Origin: Trichoplusia ni
Taxonomy: Eukaryota > Arthropoda > Insecta > Lepidoptera > Noctuidae
Direction: 5' to 3'
Assembly: GCF_003590095.1 (NCBI RefSeq)
Contig: NC_039479.1
Location: 8,370,001-8,434,000 of the forward strand
Length of the DNA stretch: 64,000 nucleotides
Below, one piece after another: positions 1 through 13,434 of the stretch (positions are counted from its first letter, which is position 1; each line of letters starts with the position of its first letter). A model generated the notes under the pieces. The model was not told where the DNA came from, did not search any database, and worked only from the letters and a program-made list of their open reading frames with translations. The position numbers and the translations under genes are program-made.

Positions 1-519
1 GTCTTTTAAAATCAATTGATACTTTTTACAACTGTATTATAAGTTTCTAATGTTATATTAGACACTTATAATACATATTAAACAACGCGGAAATGTGAAC
101 ATCAATTTTGAGTATTAATAGAAAATTAGAGAGTGTGTCAAATGCACTGGAATTCACAGAGACGCTACAGCTGATCGCTTATTTATGTCAACAGTGAAGT
201 CAAGCAATAACTGAAACTGCTTGAATTAAGAGTTCAGTGTCAATTTATAACAAAAAATTAAAATATAAATAAAGTAAAATTTAGATAGAGCCGCCTATCG
301 CAGTTGGAAGCTTGCTACGCGAAAATAATCAGCAATAGTTTGTAGTTAAGAAATGTGTCTCGGCACACGGGAATACAGTAGTTGTACCAAAATAACTTTT
401 AAGAATACTACACAAGAAGAGTCCTGTGACTGATAAGTGGGTAACAGAGAGTGACATAAATGTGTAGAGCGCGCAGTGTGGCTTGTAAGCAGACAGATGT
501 AAAGACGTTGAGTATAATA
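1..519. other. AT-rich stretch, no gene seen
   Basis: I see no supported exon here. The sequence is AT-rich and has no splice-bounded open frame or recognisable repeat. Confidence 0.5.
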
Positions 520-1160
520 GGATGGTGTGTTGTGGAGCACGAGCGACCGAGCGCAGACGGCTCGCAGCCGTCATAGCATGCAGACACCCACCCTTGCAGC
601 GGGAGTTGCGCCGGCCACGCTCTGTCGGTCGATCGCTCATCGCGAACGACTCTTTGAAATGCATCTTCCAACACCGCTCCGAACTCCATCCACATTCACG
701 TGTATCATCGGCACGCCAATACACAATCCACTCACTGTCACCAACACGTCACGTTTCCGATGAAATTCAAACCGCGGTCGGGCGCTCTTCACCCACCGTG
801 ATACGCACTCAGAACGTGCCGCATTTTCAATTTCAACACATCGACTACAAACACCAAACGTTTCGTAGGCACGGACCAATGCGACAGTCGGCCTCGAGCG
901 CGGACTGGCGCGCGATGCGAACGGCCGTCGCCGCCGCCTCCGCCGCGAGACCGGACCTCGCGTCTCGGGGGCGAGGATGCGGGAATCGGCTTCGGCGCAA
1001 TACCCGTCACGAAAATAATAGGAACAGCGAGTGCACCTCAGTGGCGCGACGCGACGCGGTCGGTGCGAGCGAGACGCGGATAAACACCAGACTGTTTACT
1101 TACGGTGCTCGAGCGCGGGCCGGGGCGGCGGGGCGAGGGGCGATCGCCTGCAATCCGCAC
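520..1160. promoter_or_regulatory. CpG-rich block, possible promoter / first exon region
   Basis: Base composition changes sharply from AT-rich flanks to a GC- and CpG-rich block, densest at about 890-1150. Long open frames occur on both strands (225 aa plus, 131 aa minus). They are rich in Arg, Ala and Ser and match no family I know, as expected when GC-rich DNA lacks stops. The most likely reading is the promoter and 5' UTR area of a gene that continues outside the window, in unknown direction. This is inference from composition only. Confidence 0.35.
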
Positions 1161-4100
1161 GCTGCAATTACTGCTTTGTACTACACTATTTCGTCCTAAC
1201 TCGAACGAGATCAAATACAATATTTACTAATTTAACTCACTGATATTCAATATCTCTAATCTAGAAACCACGCTGTAACAAATCTATTACGAAGGTTCTT
1301 GGATAACTAGCATAGCAAAACACACCCGTGCGCAGGTCAAGTTCCCATTGAAAGACTAGAATAGTAATTCAATACTTGCGGGCCTATCTATATTACACGT
1401 AATTTATCTATTTTATATCGTAACAGCCATTTTTTAAGCCTGTTCTAAAATTACTGATGTTCTTATTTCTAAAAGGTAAACAATAGTAGCTTTTCAGCGA
1501 CGTGTCTGTGGATAGAAAAACGTAACTTGTTTTGGTTTCCACCCATTATTGATGCCACTATGATTAGCATGATGACTGATGACATTATGAAAGTAAATAC
1601 TTCATTGTATTTCTATCATAACAATAATTGATTTCGAAACGAAGAAAATAAATATGTAGGCAGGCACCTATAGGTAATTGTCTACAGTCATAAATCTATC
1701 ATGATAATTTTATATGAAGCTCACATTAACGTGTATATTTAATTTGATAATAAATCAGTGTCATTTACTTCACCTTCATAATTTTGTTTCCTACGTAGGA
1801 ATTACGTATTCTTCCTGCACGATTTTTACAATTCGCTCGTTTTTTAACAGGTGTACTGATTCTAGCTGTTATGGGGAGCCATTTCAAGTTGAATAAATAT
1901 CCACCGGGGTGATTTGCCTCATTATGGAGCGAGTTAGTTTATGTAATTTCAGAAAATATGTCAGCTTAAGTAGTCATGATTAAAATTGTCGAGTACGTTG
2001 TGCGTGAGTGTAAAGTAGAGCAAGAGCTTGAGTTGACGATCAATCGAGCAGCTATGCTGGGTGTGCATCGAGCGGTGGTGACTGCATTCCGACGCCCTGC
2101 CCGCGGCCCGCGGTGCCAGCCCGCACCCCCCGTCCTTCCGGCGCTCGTCACGTGACGCGCCGATTAGCCGCCGAGTGCGCCACAAACACCGAAATAGAGT
2201 GTGCACATACAAATCTCGTATCTCGTTCAACTCGAATACTTATACATAGATCTACACTTCCCTGCCTGCTGTCTACTAGTCCATTACACCTACACAAGTG
2301 TTTACTTACATCTAGACTCCTAATTAATTCTTGTTACATGAAAATCTTTTTCTTTTGTTCTTTATGAGTCGAAGATCTGCTATACAAGGAATACTCCCTG
2401 ACAACAAATCATGTTACTTTTTGCAAAATTTACCTGCGCAGCTTAATCCTATTATTTAACAACAAGAAAAAGACGACGATCAATACAACAAGCTGCAAAA
2501 TGTACACGTGATCGCGTCACTATACATATAAATCCCTCCCACAACGGGCGCCCCCTAAACACCCAGTCCTCCCTTCCGCCTATGTCGACACTAAATATTT
2601 TTTCCTCCCCGTCTAATATTAGAATCGTCACAATGTGACGTACAAAACTGATTTTGTTTTGTATTATTTAGAGCCACGTAATGACAAATCAATGACAGAG
2701 AGAAGGTATCAAGTATCGTTGGTAATGAAATAATGTTGAATCAGAGTCGACAAGTTGTCAAGCGCTGCGTGAAACCAGTTCCCGTGGGCGAAAGGCGACG
2801 CGTACGTAGCCCATTACCGAAGTCGCGCTACCCGACCCGCCCCGACACGGTTGCCATTTGCCCGTCTTACATCAACGCCAGACGGAAGGCCGCATTCAGT
2901 TTTAAAATTACATGGAAGAAAATGGTAGAATAATTCACTTAACAGGCAATAAAGCATAATTATTAAATTTAAGTATCATCAAACACAGTTGTGTGTCTCA
3001 TGTGTACGTTTTTATTGCTTATCCGACACCAATAAATCAAAAGTATCGCAAACTTTATTGGTCCTTACTTTTATGGGTCTGCAGACCGCAGAAACTCTTT
3101 AAGGTTAAAACTACATCGCTATTCTGAAAAAAAAAATGTGGACCGGTTTTTGGGTTGGCAATTTGGCATTACAGAAAAAGCTGATGGGCAACAGACTGTA
3201 GAGAAGTCTAATTTTAATCCAAGGAATTGACAAATTGAATCATAATAAAACATACTATAACTAATTTTTGTGATGTCTTGAATGAAGCGAAATCATCAAC
3301 TTTAAAGTGAAAGTGTATAATTTTTTAAACCATAAATACCTTCATGTAATATTTAAAATCAAAACTTATAACAACACAACATACATACAGGTACAGTAAT
3401 AATTGTTTTAGTCTACGTATATTGTGTATTTAAGTTAATATAATTAAATGTACAAATACAGTGAGATAAGGCAGACAAATTTTATACGTCCAGCTGCTAT
3501 CAGCTGTAAACATTGCTATTCACAAGCTTGTGGTAATTAAAATTCAAACTATAAGTACCTCATTAAATACTTGTGTAAGTAGAAAATGAGAACAAGTTAT
3601 AGTTTTTCGCGTCGTAATTTATATTTGTTAGAAATAACAACAGTCATCATAACAACAGAACGCAGTGGTTATAAAACGCGTGCAACTTTCTATTGGCAAG
3701 TCAACCTCAGTAGTAGTTTCTTTAAAATCCAGACCACTTTTTACTTAGCTAAATGAAAAAGTGGTGTATTCAGTCGACAGAATTGGTGGCGGCATCGATG
3801 CGCCGCCGCGCAGTATTTGCAACGGATGCAGCGAAATGAACAGTTCGTTGACCTCATGCGGACCGGGTTTCACTCGTATAGCAGCGCCCAGTTCAGTGGC
3901 CCTATTATGACTTACCACTTTATAGTAATGCTTAAGTTCAACTCAGTACTAAAAACAATCGTCATACATATGCCAAGTTTAAGACACGTCACACAAATTT
4001 ATGAAGGCAGAGGTGCTCCCTATCTCCACAACTGGAATGGCACAACCATTATTTTGACAATGTTTTTAAGTCAAATTAAAACAATAGATCGACAGTGTTA

Positions 4101-6078
4101 GAATTATCACTGCTATTGCTATCCATGACAAGTGGGTAGGAACGTAAGCGCAATGATGTGCAAAAACATTAATTCCATTGAGTGTCGGTCGTCAAAAGTC
4201 CAGTCTGTCCTTTTCATACGTTACGTATAGAGTAGGCGTGAGCGAGTTAACATGAGATTTAAATTAGAATGGATTGTGAATAGGTTTGGCTGGCTAGTGC
4301 AACGCAGCGCCACATTCACAGCGCGAATTAATCGTAAACGCGCTAAGGTAAACGTGGCAACAACGCACAAACGCAGAAGCAATTGGTTAATTTTGAACTG
4401 GCCACCATTACGGAAACTAAACAAATACCTAGCCAGACTTCGTCAGGTACACATCATATTTTTAATTTGGATCGTAATTCCTTTGAGGCGCGAAGTATTG
4501 AGGTAGTTTCGAATTTGACTAATTAATGAGTTTATGTACGATTAGCGGTTTTTAAGGTAAAGTTACTTGATGGACAGTTATTTATAGCAACACAAAAAAA
4601 CTTCGGTTTTGGCCGTAAAATGAAATGAAAATGAATTATGGGTTTAGGTTAACATCTACCTACTTCGTCACAAATCGTCAAGGTCACTGAAGCGCGCATG
4701 TGCGGTGGCTCGAGTGTTAAAGATTTTTCATGTTCTTCTTAAAAGTTATCTTCGCATTGTTGAGTATTTACTTGCATAAAAATATTTTGGCTACATAATA
4801 TCAAGCTTTCCGTTTGTAATTGATTACTCGTAAAAGGTTTCTATTTTGACCGGCGCGTTCTAAAGACTGCGTCATTAGTTTTATCATCAGTATGTGCAGT
4901 AGGAGGTGGGTGTCGGCTCCGGCATCGATCCACGTCTTATATACACCTTTTTACATACTTCCTCGCGTCCTATGTGGGGATTCAACCGCGATGCGTCAAC
5001 CGATGCAAGGCACATGCACCTCGCGCCGCACTCCCCCGCCCCTTACCCTCTTACCACGTAACTGCCGCACAGACAGATCTCACCAAGAGACACATCGTGC
5101 CTATACATTATACTTATTTTCTGATTCCAATCGTTTTATAGTCAACCTTGAAATGATGACCTTTCATGTGTGCAAAGAAAAACTCATGTTTATTTGCACA
5201 CGTGCATACATTATGAAGACTTGATAAAAGAAATAAGTACCTACTCATTGCTGGTAATTAAAATATTACTAAAAATGTAGATAAGTGGGAGGTTAATCCA
5301 AAAACATAAAAAACGGTTAATTTAAGTAATGTTAAATGTTAAATTTAATTTTATGGATTGTTTTCGCCGAGAAAGTTTTTGACGTAGTAAAAGGCCCGGG
5401 GGTCGCATTTGACATCTTAGTGCGCGGTTTCTATGTTGTAAAGGTGAATGACATCTCATGATCGCGTTAAGCCCATTTAGTTGGCTAGTTCGAAGCTTAG
5501 CTGTCCTTACGGGTCATAAATGGACATAATTTTAAGAATCTTTTTAGAAACAGTGAGCCCTAATAATATTTGAGAGTTGAGTAGAAAATTGTAACATTGT
5601 TTTAATAAGGTCGCATCGGAATCTATTGGCCACATGAATTTAATTTCACGTGCTACAAGAATTAAGAGATTCGGAAAGGCATTTTGATACCGTGGGGCGG
5701 GTTCTGCTGTACGTTAAGTATGTATGGAGGTGAGAGGTAACATATTGAATCTGCCGCAAGCCGTATCTGTAAAAGGCGCGGTGGCGTATTCGTCGGCCAG
5801 ACTGGAATGACCTCGAGTCCTTATTGATCTGGTGACTGCTCGTCTATGACGTCACCATCACGTGACCCTTGTACCAACTTTACACAAAAGTATCCAGATG
5901 TATAGGTACAAATACATTTAATACCTAGCCTTGAGCTGTGTAAAATACGCATTTTTTTTTTACTTTTCTATATAATGTCGATTAAATGACGTTTTTCATA
6001 GATATTAATTTTATTATAGTAAAAAGGTACGTATCATGATGTCTCTCAAATTAATTAAGAAAATAAGTGTAAACTCAC
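1161..6078. other. Non-coding stretch, no gene supported
   Basis: This is mainly AT-rich sequence with small GC-rich patches near 2040-2170, 2760-2890 and 4880-5070. Open frames are short and do not look like protein-family members. It may be intron or 5' flank of the membrane-protein gene whose last two exons lie at 7564 and 9376, or of a minus-strand gene to the left. No RNA gene or repeat family was recognised. Confidence 0.45.
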
Positions 6079-6135
6079 TTGGGTGCAAGACCTTTTCCGT
6101 CATGCCTGCGGTTCTAAAGAGCACTCCTTCGATTC
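6079..6135 (-). CDS. Possible minus-strand exon with a start codon
   Basis: Read on the minus strand, a pyrimidine-rich acceptor ending TTTGCAG precedes 57 bases, followed by a strong donor, GTGAGTTT. The exon contains an ATG at 6103-6101 opening MTEKVLHP with one base left over, so it could be a first coding exon of a gene running left out of the window. No partner exon was found downstream between 1 and 6078, and the peptide is too short to identify. It could also be a chance pair of good splice sites. Confidence 0.25.
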
Positions 6136-7563
6136 CTGCAAACAAATAAACAGAGAGTGAACGTTATTTTCATCAAAAACGGGTTTTATTGCACGGTTAC
6201 ACCTGTTCAATAAAGACGTTTAATTAAATGAAAACAATATAACCAGTATAAACGAACGAACAAAATGAGCCTCAAAAACTTGATAATTTAGTGATAAGTA
6301 ATTTAAACTTCGGCCAGAACCTGAATGCGATTGGTGTAGTAAACACAATATAAACGTGGCTACATAATCTATGTGTATAGAAGATGCGTCACGCTCGCTT
6401 TATACGCGTTTACCATACGACACTGTAAAATTCCATTTTGTTTATACCTCAGGTGTCACTGTAGTTGTCTTTTTCTCTTAATGTGAAATTATATGCGGTG
6501 TGTTAAGCGACTGTTAACTCATACTGTTTATATCTACTGCATACCACATGATCGTGCACAGCCACCATTTACTTTACGAATGTATAATTCGAACAAATCG
6601 CACCTCTCTCTCTTACTAATCTGTAAGCAGAGGCGTATAAAAGGAGCATAAAGAGCAGCGAATATAATGCTGTCCTCTGGGAATAACGGAATAGCGCAGG
6701 TATGGAACACGAGCGAAACGTGTGCACACTTCACTAACAAAACGCCGGACACACTCATTCGGAATGTTTTGAAGGTCAAACAGTAGACTTCCAAATCCAG
6801 AGACAAAGATAGCTTCAAAGTAAAAACGATGTCGATCTCTGCTCCCTTTCAGAATTATTGAAATGTCAACACGCATGTGAATTTTTGAATACGTATTATG
6901 TGCACTGGTAGGTCCGTTATTGGAACGCAATTCTAGTTTTGATGTTTTGAGTATAAGTACATGTAACATTTGGATTATGAAAGTACCAGGTGCAAAAGGG
7001 ATCAAAGAATTGGGGGGATTGGTAGCTCCGCCCTAAGTAATAATAATAAAAGAGCTTAGTTCGTAGATACGTTTATAAAATGATTCTAATCTATTTAAAA
7101 CTATTCAAAAACTCGAATGACCACAATCATGTACAAAAGAAAAGAACTTCCTTGTTGACACAAATCAATGAAGGCCAATAGGGAAGTTGCTCCTGAGCGT
7201 GATAACTGCGTAGAAATGGTTCACAAAAGGATGATATTTTCGGTTACCTTAACAAAATTTGTATCACTGGTACCTGTTAGTTGTTTATGACTTAACAAGG
7301 ACTGGACACGTGTGTTGATGTAGGTAGCACGTTATTTCTGCAGCTGAATTCACACTGACTAATCCATAATATGGAGATGTTCGACGAGACTTGTGGAGAT
7401 ACGGTCACGATCGCGCGACATTCGTTTTCAGACCATTAGGGTATTCAAGTTGTTGCTATATGATTATTATGTTTGCTAATGACGTAATTAAACCGGTTTT
7501 TACCAATTTCAAACAATAAAATCGAGTATAAAAATACGACTTGGCATACTGTTTTTCATTTAG

Positions 7564-9445
7564 GTTGTATGGGCAGATGTGCTTTGTGAATGTTGCATCT
7601 GCATTAATTATTATTAATTATATTGTAAACTGGGACATCTTGCTAATACCTTGGGACTGGCAAGAACAGCTAGAACTTGTGACTCTTATGGAAAACATAA
7701 TATTTATCCTTAGTCTTGTAGTTAGGTAAAAAGCTAGGTCACATGACTATGATAACATTTATATCAGTTAGTTAGAATATAAACATGGCTATTACAGTTT
7801 GTTCCACCTCCGCCTCTCAGGTGAACTTTAAGTAACGGACCAACAATTTTGCTGACTCTCAATTAAGTACTTACATACACCAATAAGATAGTAATAAATG
7901 TAGTAGATGCAAGGTAGACATTCATGAGCTAAAAATAAGTATATTATGTCAAGAGTTAGCTATGTGTATCTATAATTAGCTAATGAATTTACTTCAGATG
8001 ATGTTCATGTTATATTTTAGATTATATATAATATATTTGTGTATCAGTTAGCTGTGTATAAATTTCAATTAGGAACACATTTACAGCAGGAGTGTATGAT
8101 GTCATTCCATGTTACTTATCAAAGAATGTAAAATGATTATATTATTATCTTATAATAGGCCACTAATACTGTTATATGACCACATAGGGTATATTGTTTT
8201 ATACCCTTTTCATATCATGATATAAATTTCATACAGTAAATTGTGACATTAATTTTTCTTAAACACATTTTATTTTGTAGTTACTCTCAAACCTAACCAT
8301 GGATTAAGTAGATATTTTTTTATACATGTTGTACAAAATTGTAATTTAAATCATTACGTACACACAGGTTTTACAGAATGTGAATATTTTGTGTAAATCG
8401 AATACAGCGGTCGTAATAAAATACAATGATGAGATTGTACAGGTAGTTTAAAATGTAACAGGTCAGGTACTAGGTCAAAGTTATAAATGTTCATATTACA
8501 TTAAAAGTTAAGCCATTACGTTCCTAGACACCATAAATCAAGTCAAGATTTCATTATTTACTTCATTTCAGTAACATTTCGATAATTTTAAGTGTAAATA
8601 GAAAAATTAAACTAACCTTAGATGCGAAGCAATGTCCAACCATGTTACAATAACTGTAAAAAATTCACATAAAATCCAGCCGCTAGGTATTATTATGAGC
8701 ACTATCAATCACGCAATACTAAAGTTATAACAAATCCAAAAGTTTCACAGCACCAAGTATGAAAATGGCGACGAATTTAAACTCAAATATTCTAAAAATT
8801 ACAAATGTTACAGTTTATTCACTGGTTCAGTGTTAATTGTTACACATTAAAGATTTAGAACAATCACTCACAAACTGAATTCATCAAACGATGAATTGAT
8901 AAATCACACTTTGTGGTTAAAAATAAACTTTGTAGTTATGGATATTTATGTAAATTTTTTCTTCAAATTCGCAACCATAATGTTTTCCTTTTTTTTTTGT
9001 TTTGAGACCATAAAATCTCCTTTGTAAGCTTAAGCATCTAACATACAGCCACGTGTTACCATTTTCGGTTTTGATCAATTCAAAACAATTTTAGTGCAAG
9101 TAAAAATTTAGCACTCATTTAAGAACGTATTTCCTGAATTCAATTCAATGTGATTTACGGTCTTCATGGATTGAAACTTAAAAAATATCTTGATTTTTGT
9201 TTTGCAGTCGTATTAGTAAAACATACTATTTGCAACATGTAGCCATTTGACTATTTCAATTTTGATTGCTATAATTTGTTTTATTTTTGATTCTTGACTT
9301 TTAAGATCTGTCTATAGTTAATAAGTTATAGTAACAAGTCATCAAGCACAAAGTTAAAACAATTTTCTTTTACAGGAATGCCAACTGGGGATACAACTTG
9401 TCTTTGGGAAGTGGTGAAAATGGAGAACTGGTAACACAGTACTAA
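7564..9445 (+). CDS. C-terminal exons of an unrecognised membrane protein
   Basis: There are two plus-strand exons, 7564-7725 and 9376-9445 (TAA at 9443-9445). The first follows a TTTTCATTTAG acceptor and ends at donor GTAAAA. The second follows CTTTTACAG. Phases agree: the first ends with two bases of an Arg codon and the second supplies the third. The first encodes about 54 residues with two hydrophobic stretches (around ASALIIINYIV and LMENIIFILSLVV) separated by a Trp-rich loop, IPWDWQEQ. The second adds the tail NANWGYNLSLGSGENGELVTQ. The hydrophobic EN-containing helix loosely recalls XK-related proteins, but I do not identify the family. Upstream exons were not found and may lie left of the window. 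It ends about 190 bp before the AVL9 start codon on the same strand. Confidence 0.5.
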
Positions 9446-9635
9446 AACAGACTATGAAGCTTAAGGCCAGGACATGAAAAAAAACAACGTCAAAGGAGTC
9501 AAAACTAAACGTCATGAAAGTCAAATGTCAAATCTAGGGGGTGCCTAATACAGCGAATACGTAATGTAAATCGCAAATAGGAAAACTAAATCAAGTGGCA
9601 TAAAATCCGAATTGAAATGTTTAAATAGAATTACC

Positions 9636-12600
9636 ATGTCTGTTATTAACGAACCAGTGCTCAACATCATTGTGGTGGGATTCCACCACAAGAAAGGGTG
9701 TCAGGTATGTAGGCGTCATTACTTTCATCAATCGATAATATATTTCTGAAAAAAGAGATGACGGAGGAGGCTTTTATTGCATTTACTGTATTACTTGAGA
9801 GTTGATAATAATAACTGTGTTCTCAGTTAAATAATTCTGTCTTTCATGCATAACTTGCTATTTATGTTATGAAAACCGGACCTCCGCTATTTGCTTTGTA
9901 TGAAAGCTGGTATAAAAATGTGAGGTCCAACAATGGATTGACGATGTTAATTATATTGTAGGTAGAACACTGTTATCCAGAACTAGTCCCTGGCAACCCA
10001 TCAGAGCTACCAGCAGCTTGGCGACACTTGCCAGCTTTAGCTTTACCAGATGGCTCTCACAACTACCTGTCGGACACTATATTCTTCAATTTACCTGGAC
10101 TTACTGAACCAGCTCACACTGTGTATGGTGTGTCATGTTTCAGGCAAATTCCAGTGGAGGTAAGACCTTTCAACTAATGAAATGGACTATTTTGTATCTT
10201 GTTTTATAAATAGTTAGATGTCTTTTTAAACACTTGGCTTAATTTCGTGAGGTGAATTTTATAAAAGTTCTTTGTTTATTTAAGTAATAAATGACCAAGA
10301 AAGGATTCCGTGTCGCCTTACTCAAGTTATAGTATTATATCAAAACAAAGTAGAAACAGAGCTGAATATAGTTTGGCCTTATTCAGGCGCGGATCCAGCC
10401 CTCAAAAAAGGTTGTGGTCACAGCCACCCGAATATTGGTCAAATACGAGTCAGAGTTTTAACTCGCTTGTGATCGATATAGTGCATTCTTACAGAGGAGA
10501 TGATAATAAAATAAATTACTACTGACTGTGGAAGTGTGACGTTAAAATTTTATGAGGGTTGTGGGCATGCCCATCGTGCCCACAATAGTGGATCCGCGCT
10601 TGGTCTAATTTAACTTTGTGTAATATGTTATTTTTCATGCAGCAAGTGGTTCAAAAGACTGAGGACATGACTCGCAGCTCAGTCCAAAAGAGTGTATGTG
10701 TTGTGTGCCGAGCACCACTGTTTGGGCGGTTGGCAGTCAAACTAGAGTTGGTAGTACGAGCCTGGTTCCTACAGGGAGATTTCTCACAAACAAAATTGCT
10801 TGAAGACGCTTATAATCATTTAAATAGTTGCCCAGTGCAGATAGATCAAATAGTTGAAGGTAAATTTTTGATTATACAATATGGTTTAAAACAGAAAATA
10901 ACTTACTGTTTATTGTTCTAACCATGATTCATGAACAATACTATGACTGCATTCACTTGTATTGTTCATGAACTGAAGTTAGTAGTTATTATCAAAGTAT
11001 CTTTATGATTTGTTACTCAAACAAGTTATTCTTAACTTGATTTATATTTTGCCCCTTCATATTTAAATCCAATTTCCATTTGCAATATACAATATTTGCA
11101 ATGTATTTTTGTGATAGGGGGATTAAATAGAGAGGAGATTAAAAACATAATCAGCTTGATTTTGGGGTAACAACTGACACCTGCATAGGTCAAATGTTTC
11201 AACAAGCTATAAAAACATAATTTCATATTTGACAAAGAAACAGTACTTCTGTAAGTCCAAGCACTGCTGTAGTCATTGAGTCATTGAACTTGACCATATT
11301 GGACTAAGTAGCACACTGAATAGTCAATGAGCTCACATGAGACTTAATTGCTTTGCAAAGTTGGAAATTCTAAATGTAGTCTGCATTGCTGCAAAACTAA
11401 CCTTGAACAAGCAACTCAATAATCTGTTTCAAATGTTTGAGTCAATTGATTTAAGGGTAGTGATGTTTTCTTTTTTTAACTAATTGATATACATTTGATT
11501 GCAGGATTATCAGTCCAGAAACTAGTAGAGAATTGGAGGCACAAAGCTTTATTATTATTTAAACTGCTGTTGTTGAGGCGTAAAGTATTAATTTACGGTG
11601 CGCCGGCGGGACCTCTGTCTACCGCGTTGTTAACACTTGTGTCGCTGTTGCCTCTGTGTTTGGAAGATGGCCTGACCCGTGCGGCTAATGTTGTGTAAGT
11701 AGACGCAGAAGTTATGTAAATACAAGGTTAAATTGGAATACCAATTTCATGTAGTAATTGCCTTCTGGCAAAGAACAATGTAATAATATAATAAAAGCAT
11801 TTACTAGAAAATTATAAATTAAGTTTATTTTTGATCAAGTTAAGAAACCTTTAATGGAAATTATGACTCTGAAACTGATGAAAGCAATGTGTTTATGTAA
11901 GTTTTTATTTTGCAGTCTTTTGAGACCGTTATCTCCTATTCCTGTCACTGTCACTGATAACAAAATCCAAGAGCCTGATTGTTCAGTCGAAATAGCACAA
12001 GATCCTCTGTGTGCTCTACATAATGGCACCAGCCAAGAAGAAGAGTTATCCCCGAAAGAAAGTGGCAATTTGTTGGATGAGAAAGATCGTGTCAGCCGCC
12101 AGAGTTTTGACGAGACTCTGCTCAGCGACGTGGTTGACAGGACGGATTTATCTGGGACTAGAGAAAAATGTCATAGTATCGGGGAAAAATATAAACCGCA
12201 GAAAAATCTGACGGAAGCACAACAAAGCCCTACTATGGCCAGAGACATGAGTGTCGATGGCCTTCATAATCTCACCGGCCAGATCGATCAGGCCGAATGT
12301 GGATTTCCCCTCCCATTGTTTGAAGATGGTTACCTTTGTTTACCTTATCTATCGCTGCAGTATCTTGATTTATTGTCAGACCCTGCAGTGCAGGGGTTTG
12401 TAGTTGGTGCATCCAATGTACTGTTTAAACAGAAAAGGCAACTGTTCGATGTTTTGGTGGAGTTGAATGAGATGAGGATAGAGACTGCTGACATGATGCT
12501 ACGCAGACAGCTGACGCTCGGTACGGAAGATCTTCGGTTTGCTGATCACGTCGTGCGGTACGGTCCGTCTCAGGGCGATACGTGGATTAGAGAACAGTTT

Positions 12601-13434
12601 GCAAGTTACTTAATTTATCTTTTAAGGACTTCTTTGTTACCTGGTAATTATATGTTGCTTAGTCTTGTATTTTTTTTTGTGTAAGGCTTGTGGCTAAAGT
12701 CTATTTTTTTTTCGTAGAAGGAAGTCGAGAGATAGACTCGTACAATTCTCAGTTTATGGCAGCATTTAAATCAACGCCTGCATACCAACAATGGTTGCAG
12801 ACTACAAATAATGGAGAAGTAGAATCTTTTATAAACCTGTTACCTATGCACCCGTTTTCTGGACAACTGTCTGTTGCAGACATGAAACTAAAGTTTGCAC
12901 AGTAAGTATACGTTGATCTTACGAATTTATTGAGTTTATAGGAGTCATGACTTCTACCAGTCTGTAAACTAGTCGGTGTAAAAAAGCTGTGCTGGTTTGA
13001 TAACTTATATAAATCGTTTTACTGAAGTATTTTAAGTAATATGTGTGTTATTGATCTTATTCTTTCTTTCTTTATTGATCAGCACGATGTCGGCAACGGA
13101 AGGCGGGCGCAAGGTGTCTGCGGCGGTGGCCAGCACGGGGCGGGCCGTGGCCAGCACGTCGCGCGCGGTGGGCGGCGCGCTGGCCACGGCGCGGGGCGCG
13201 CTGGCGGGCTGGTGGGGCGCCCTCACCGCGCCCCCGGACGACCTGCAGGCGGACGACCCGCGCGCCCCGCGCCCCGCCGACCCGGCCGCGCCGCACTCCC
13301 CGCCCGCGCCGCACACGCCGCCCGCGCCGCACGTGCCGCTCGCTCCGGTCGCGCCGAAGACGCCGCACCCCGACCCGCCCGACAAGACCATCGAGGATAA
13401 CACCATCAATCTCAATAAGATACAGGTTATTTAG
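9636..13434 (+). CDS. AVL9: AVL9 homolog (late secretory pathway / DENN-like)
   Basis: Seven coding exons: 9636-9704, 9962-10159, 10643-10859, 11505-11694, 11916-12643, 12718-12901 and 13083-13434. All phases agree, giving 645 aa plus a TAG stop; the human protein is about the same length. Diagnostic matches are the N-terminal VVGFHHKKGCQVE, LALPDGSHNY, SVQKSVCVVCRAPLFG, and in the second half GYLCLPYLSLQYLDLLSD, DLRFADHVVRYG and HPFSGQLSVADMKLKFA. The AVL9 family is needed for late exocytic traffic and is distantly related to DENN modules; mammalian AVL9 is linked to cell migration. The loop in exon 5 (about residues 235-330) is poorly conserved. The last exon is strikingly GC-rich and encodes an Ala-rich segment followed by a Pro-rich tail with PPAPHTPPAPH repeats. 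The start is the first ATG of the conserved domain. Several AATAAA sites follow, at 13859 and 14517. Confidence 0.93.
10384..10602. mobile_element. hAT-like MITE in AVL9 intron 2
   Basis: The element begins CAGGCGCGGATCCA and ends with its near-complement TGGATCCGCGCTTG, so it has inverted ends of about 14 bp. The flanking 8-mers GCCTTATT and GTCTAATT agree at 6 of 8 positions, as expected of an old 8-bp target duplication of the hAT type. The 219-bp interior has no transposase frame. It lies in the intron between AVL9 exons 2 and 3. Confidence 0.6.

Noticed and set aside
522..1199. 225-aa plus-strand open frame (and the 131-aa minus frame over 329-724)
   Set aside because: The composition is that of CpG-rich DNA read in frame. 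There are no domains and no splice context, and both strands are open at once. Treated as promoter-like sequence.
4252..4506. 84-aa plus-strand frame with a possible donor (CAG|GTACAC)
   Set aside because: Basic, low-information peptide with no acceptor partner and no known homolog. Judged chance.
9376..9430. 5' UTR exon of AVL9
   Set aside because: It has a good acceptor, but its phase and coding content match the exon at 7564-7725, so it is better read as the last exon of the preceding gene. A short alternative donor (GTAACA at 9431) remains possible.
13032..13415. 127-aa minus and 119-aa plus alternative frames over the last AVL9 exon
   Set aside because: Shadows of the GC-rich AVL9 exon. 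Only the frame continuing FSGQLSVADMKLKFA is homologous.
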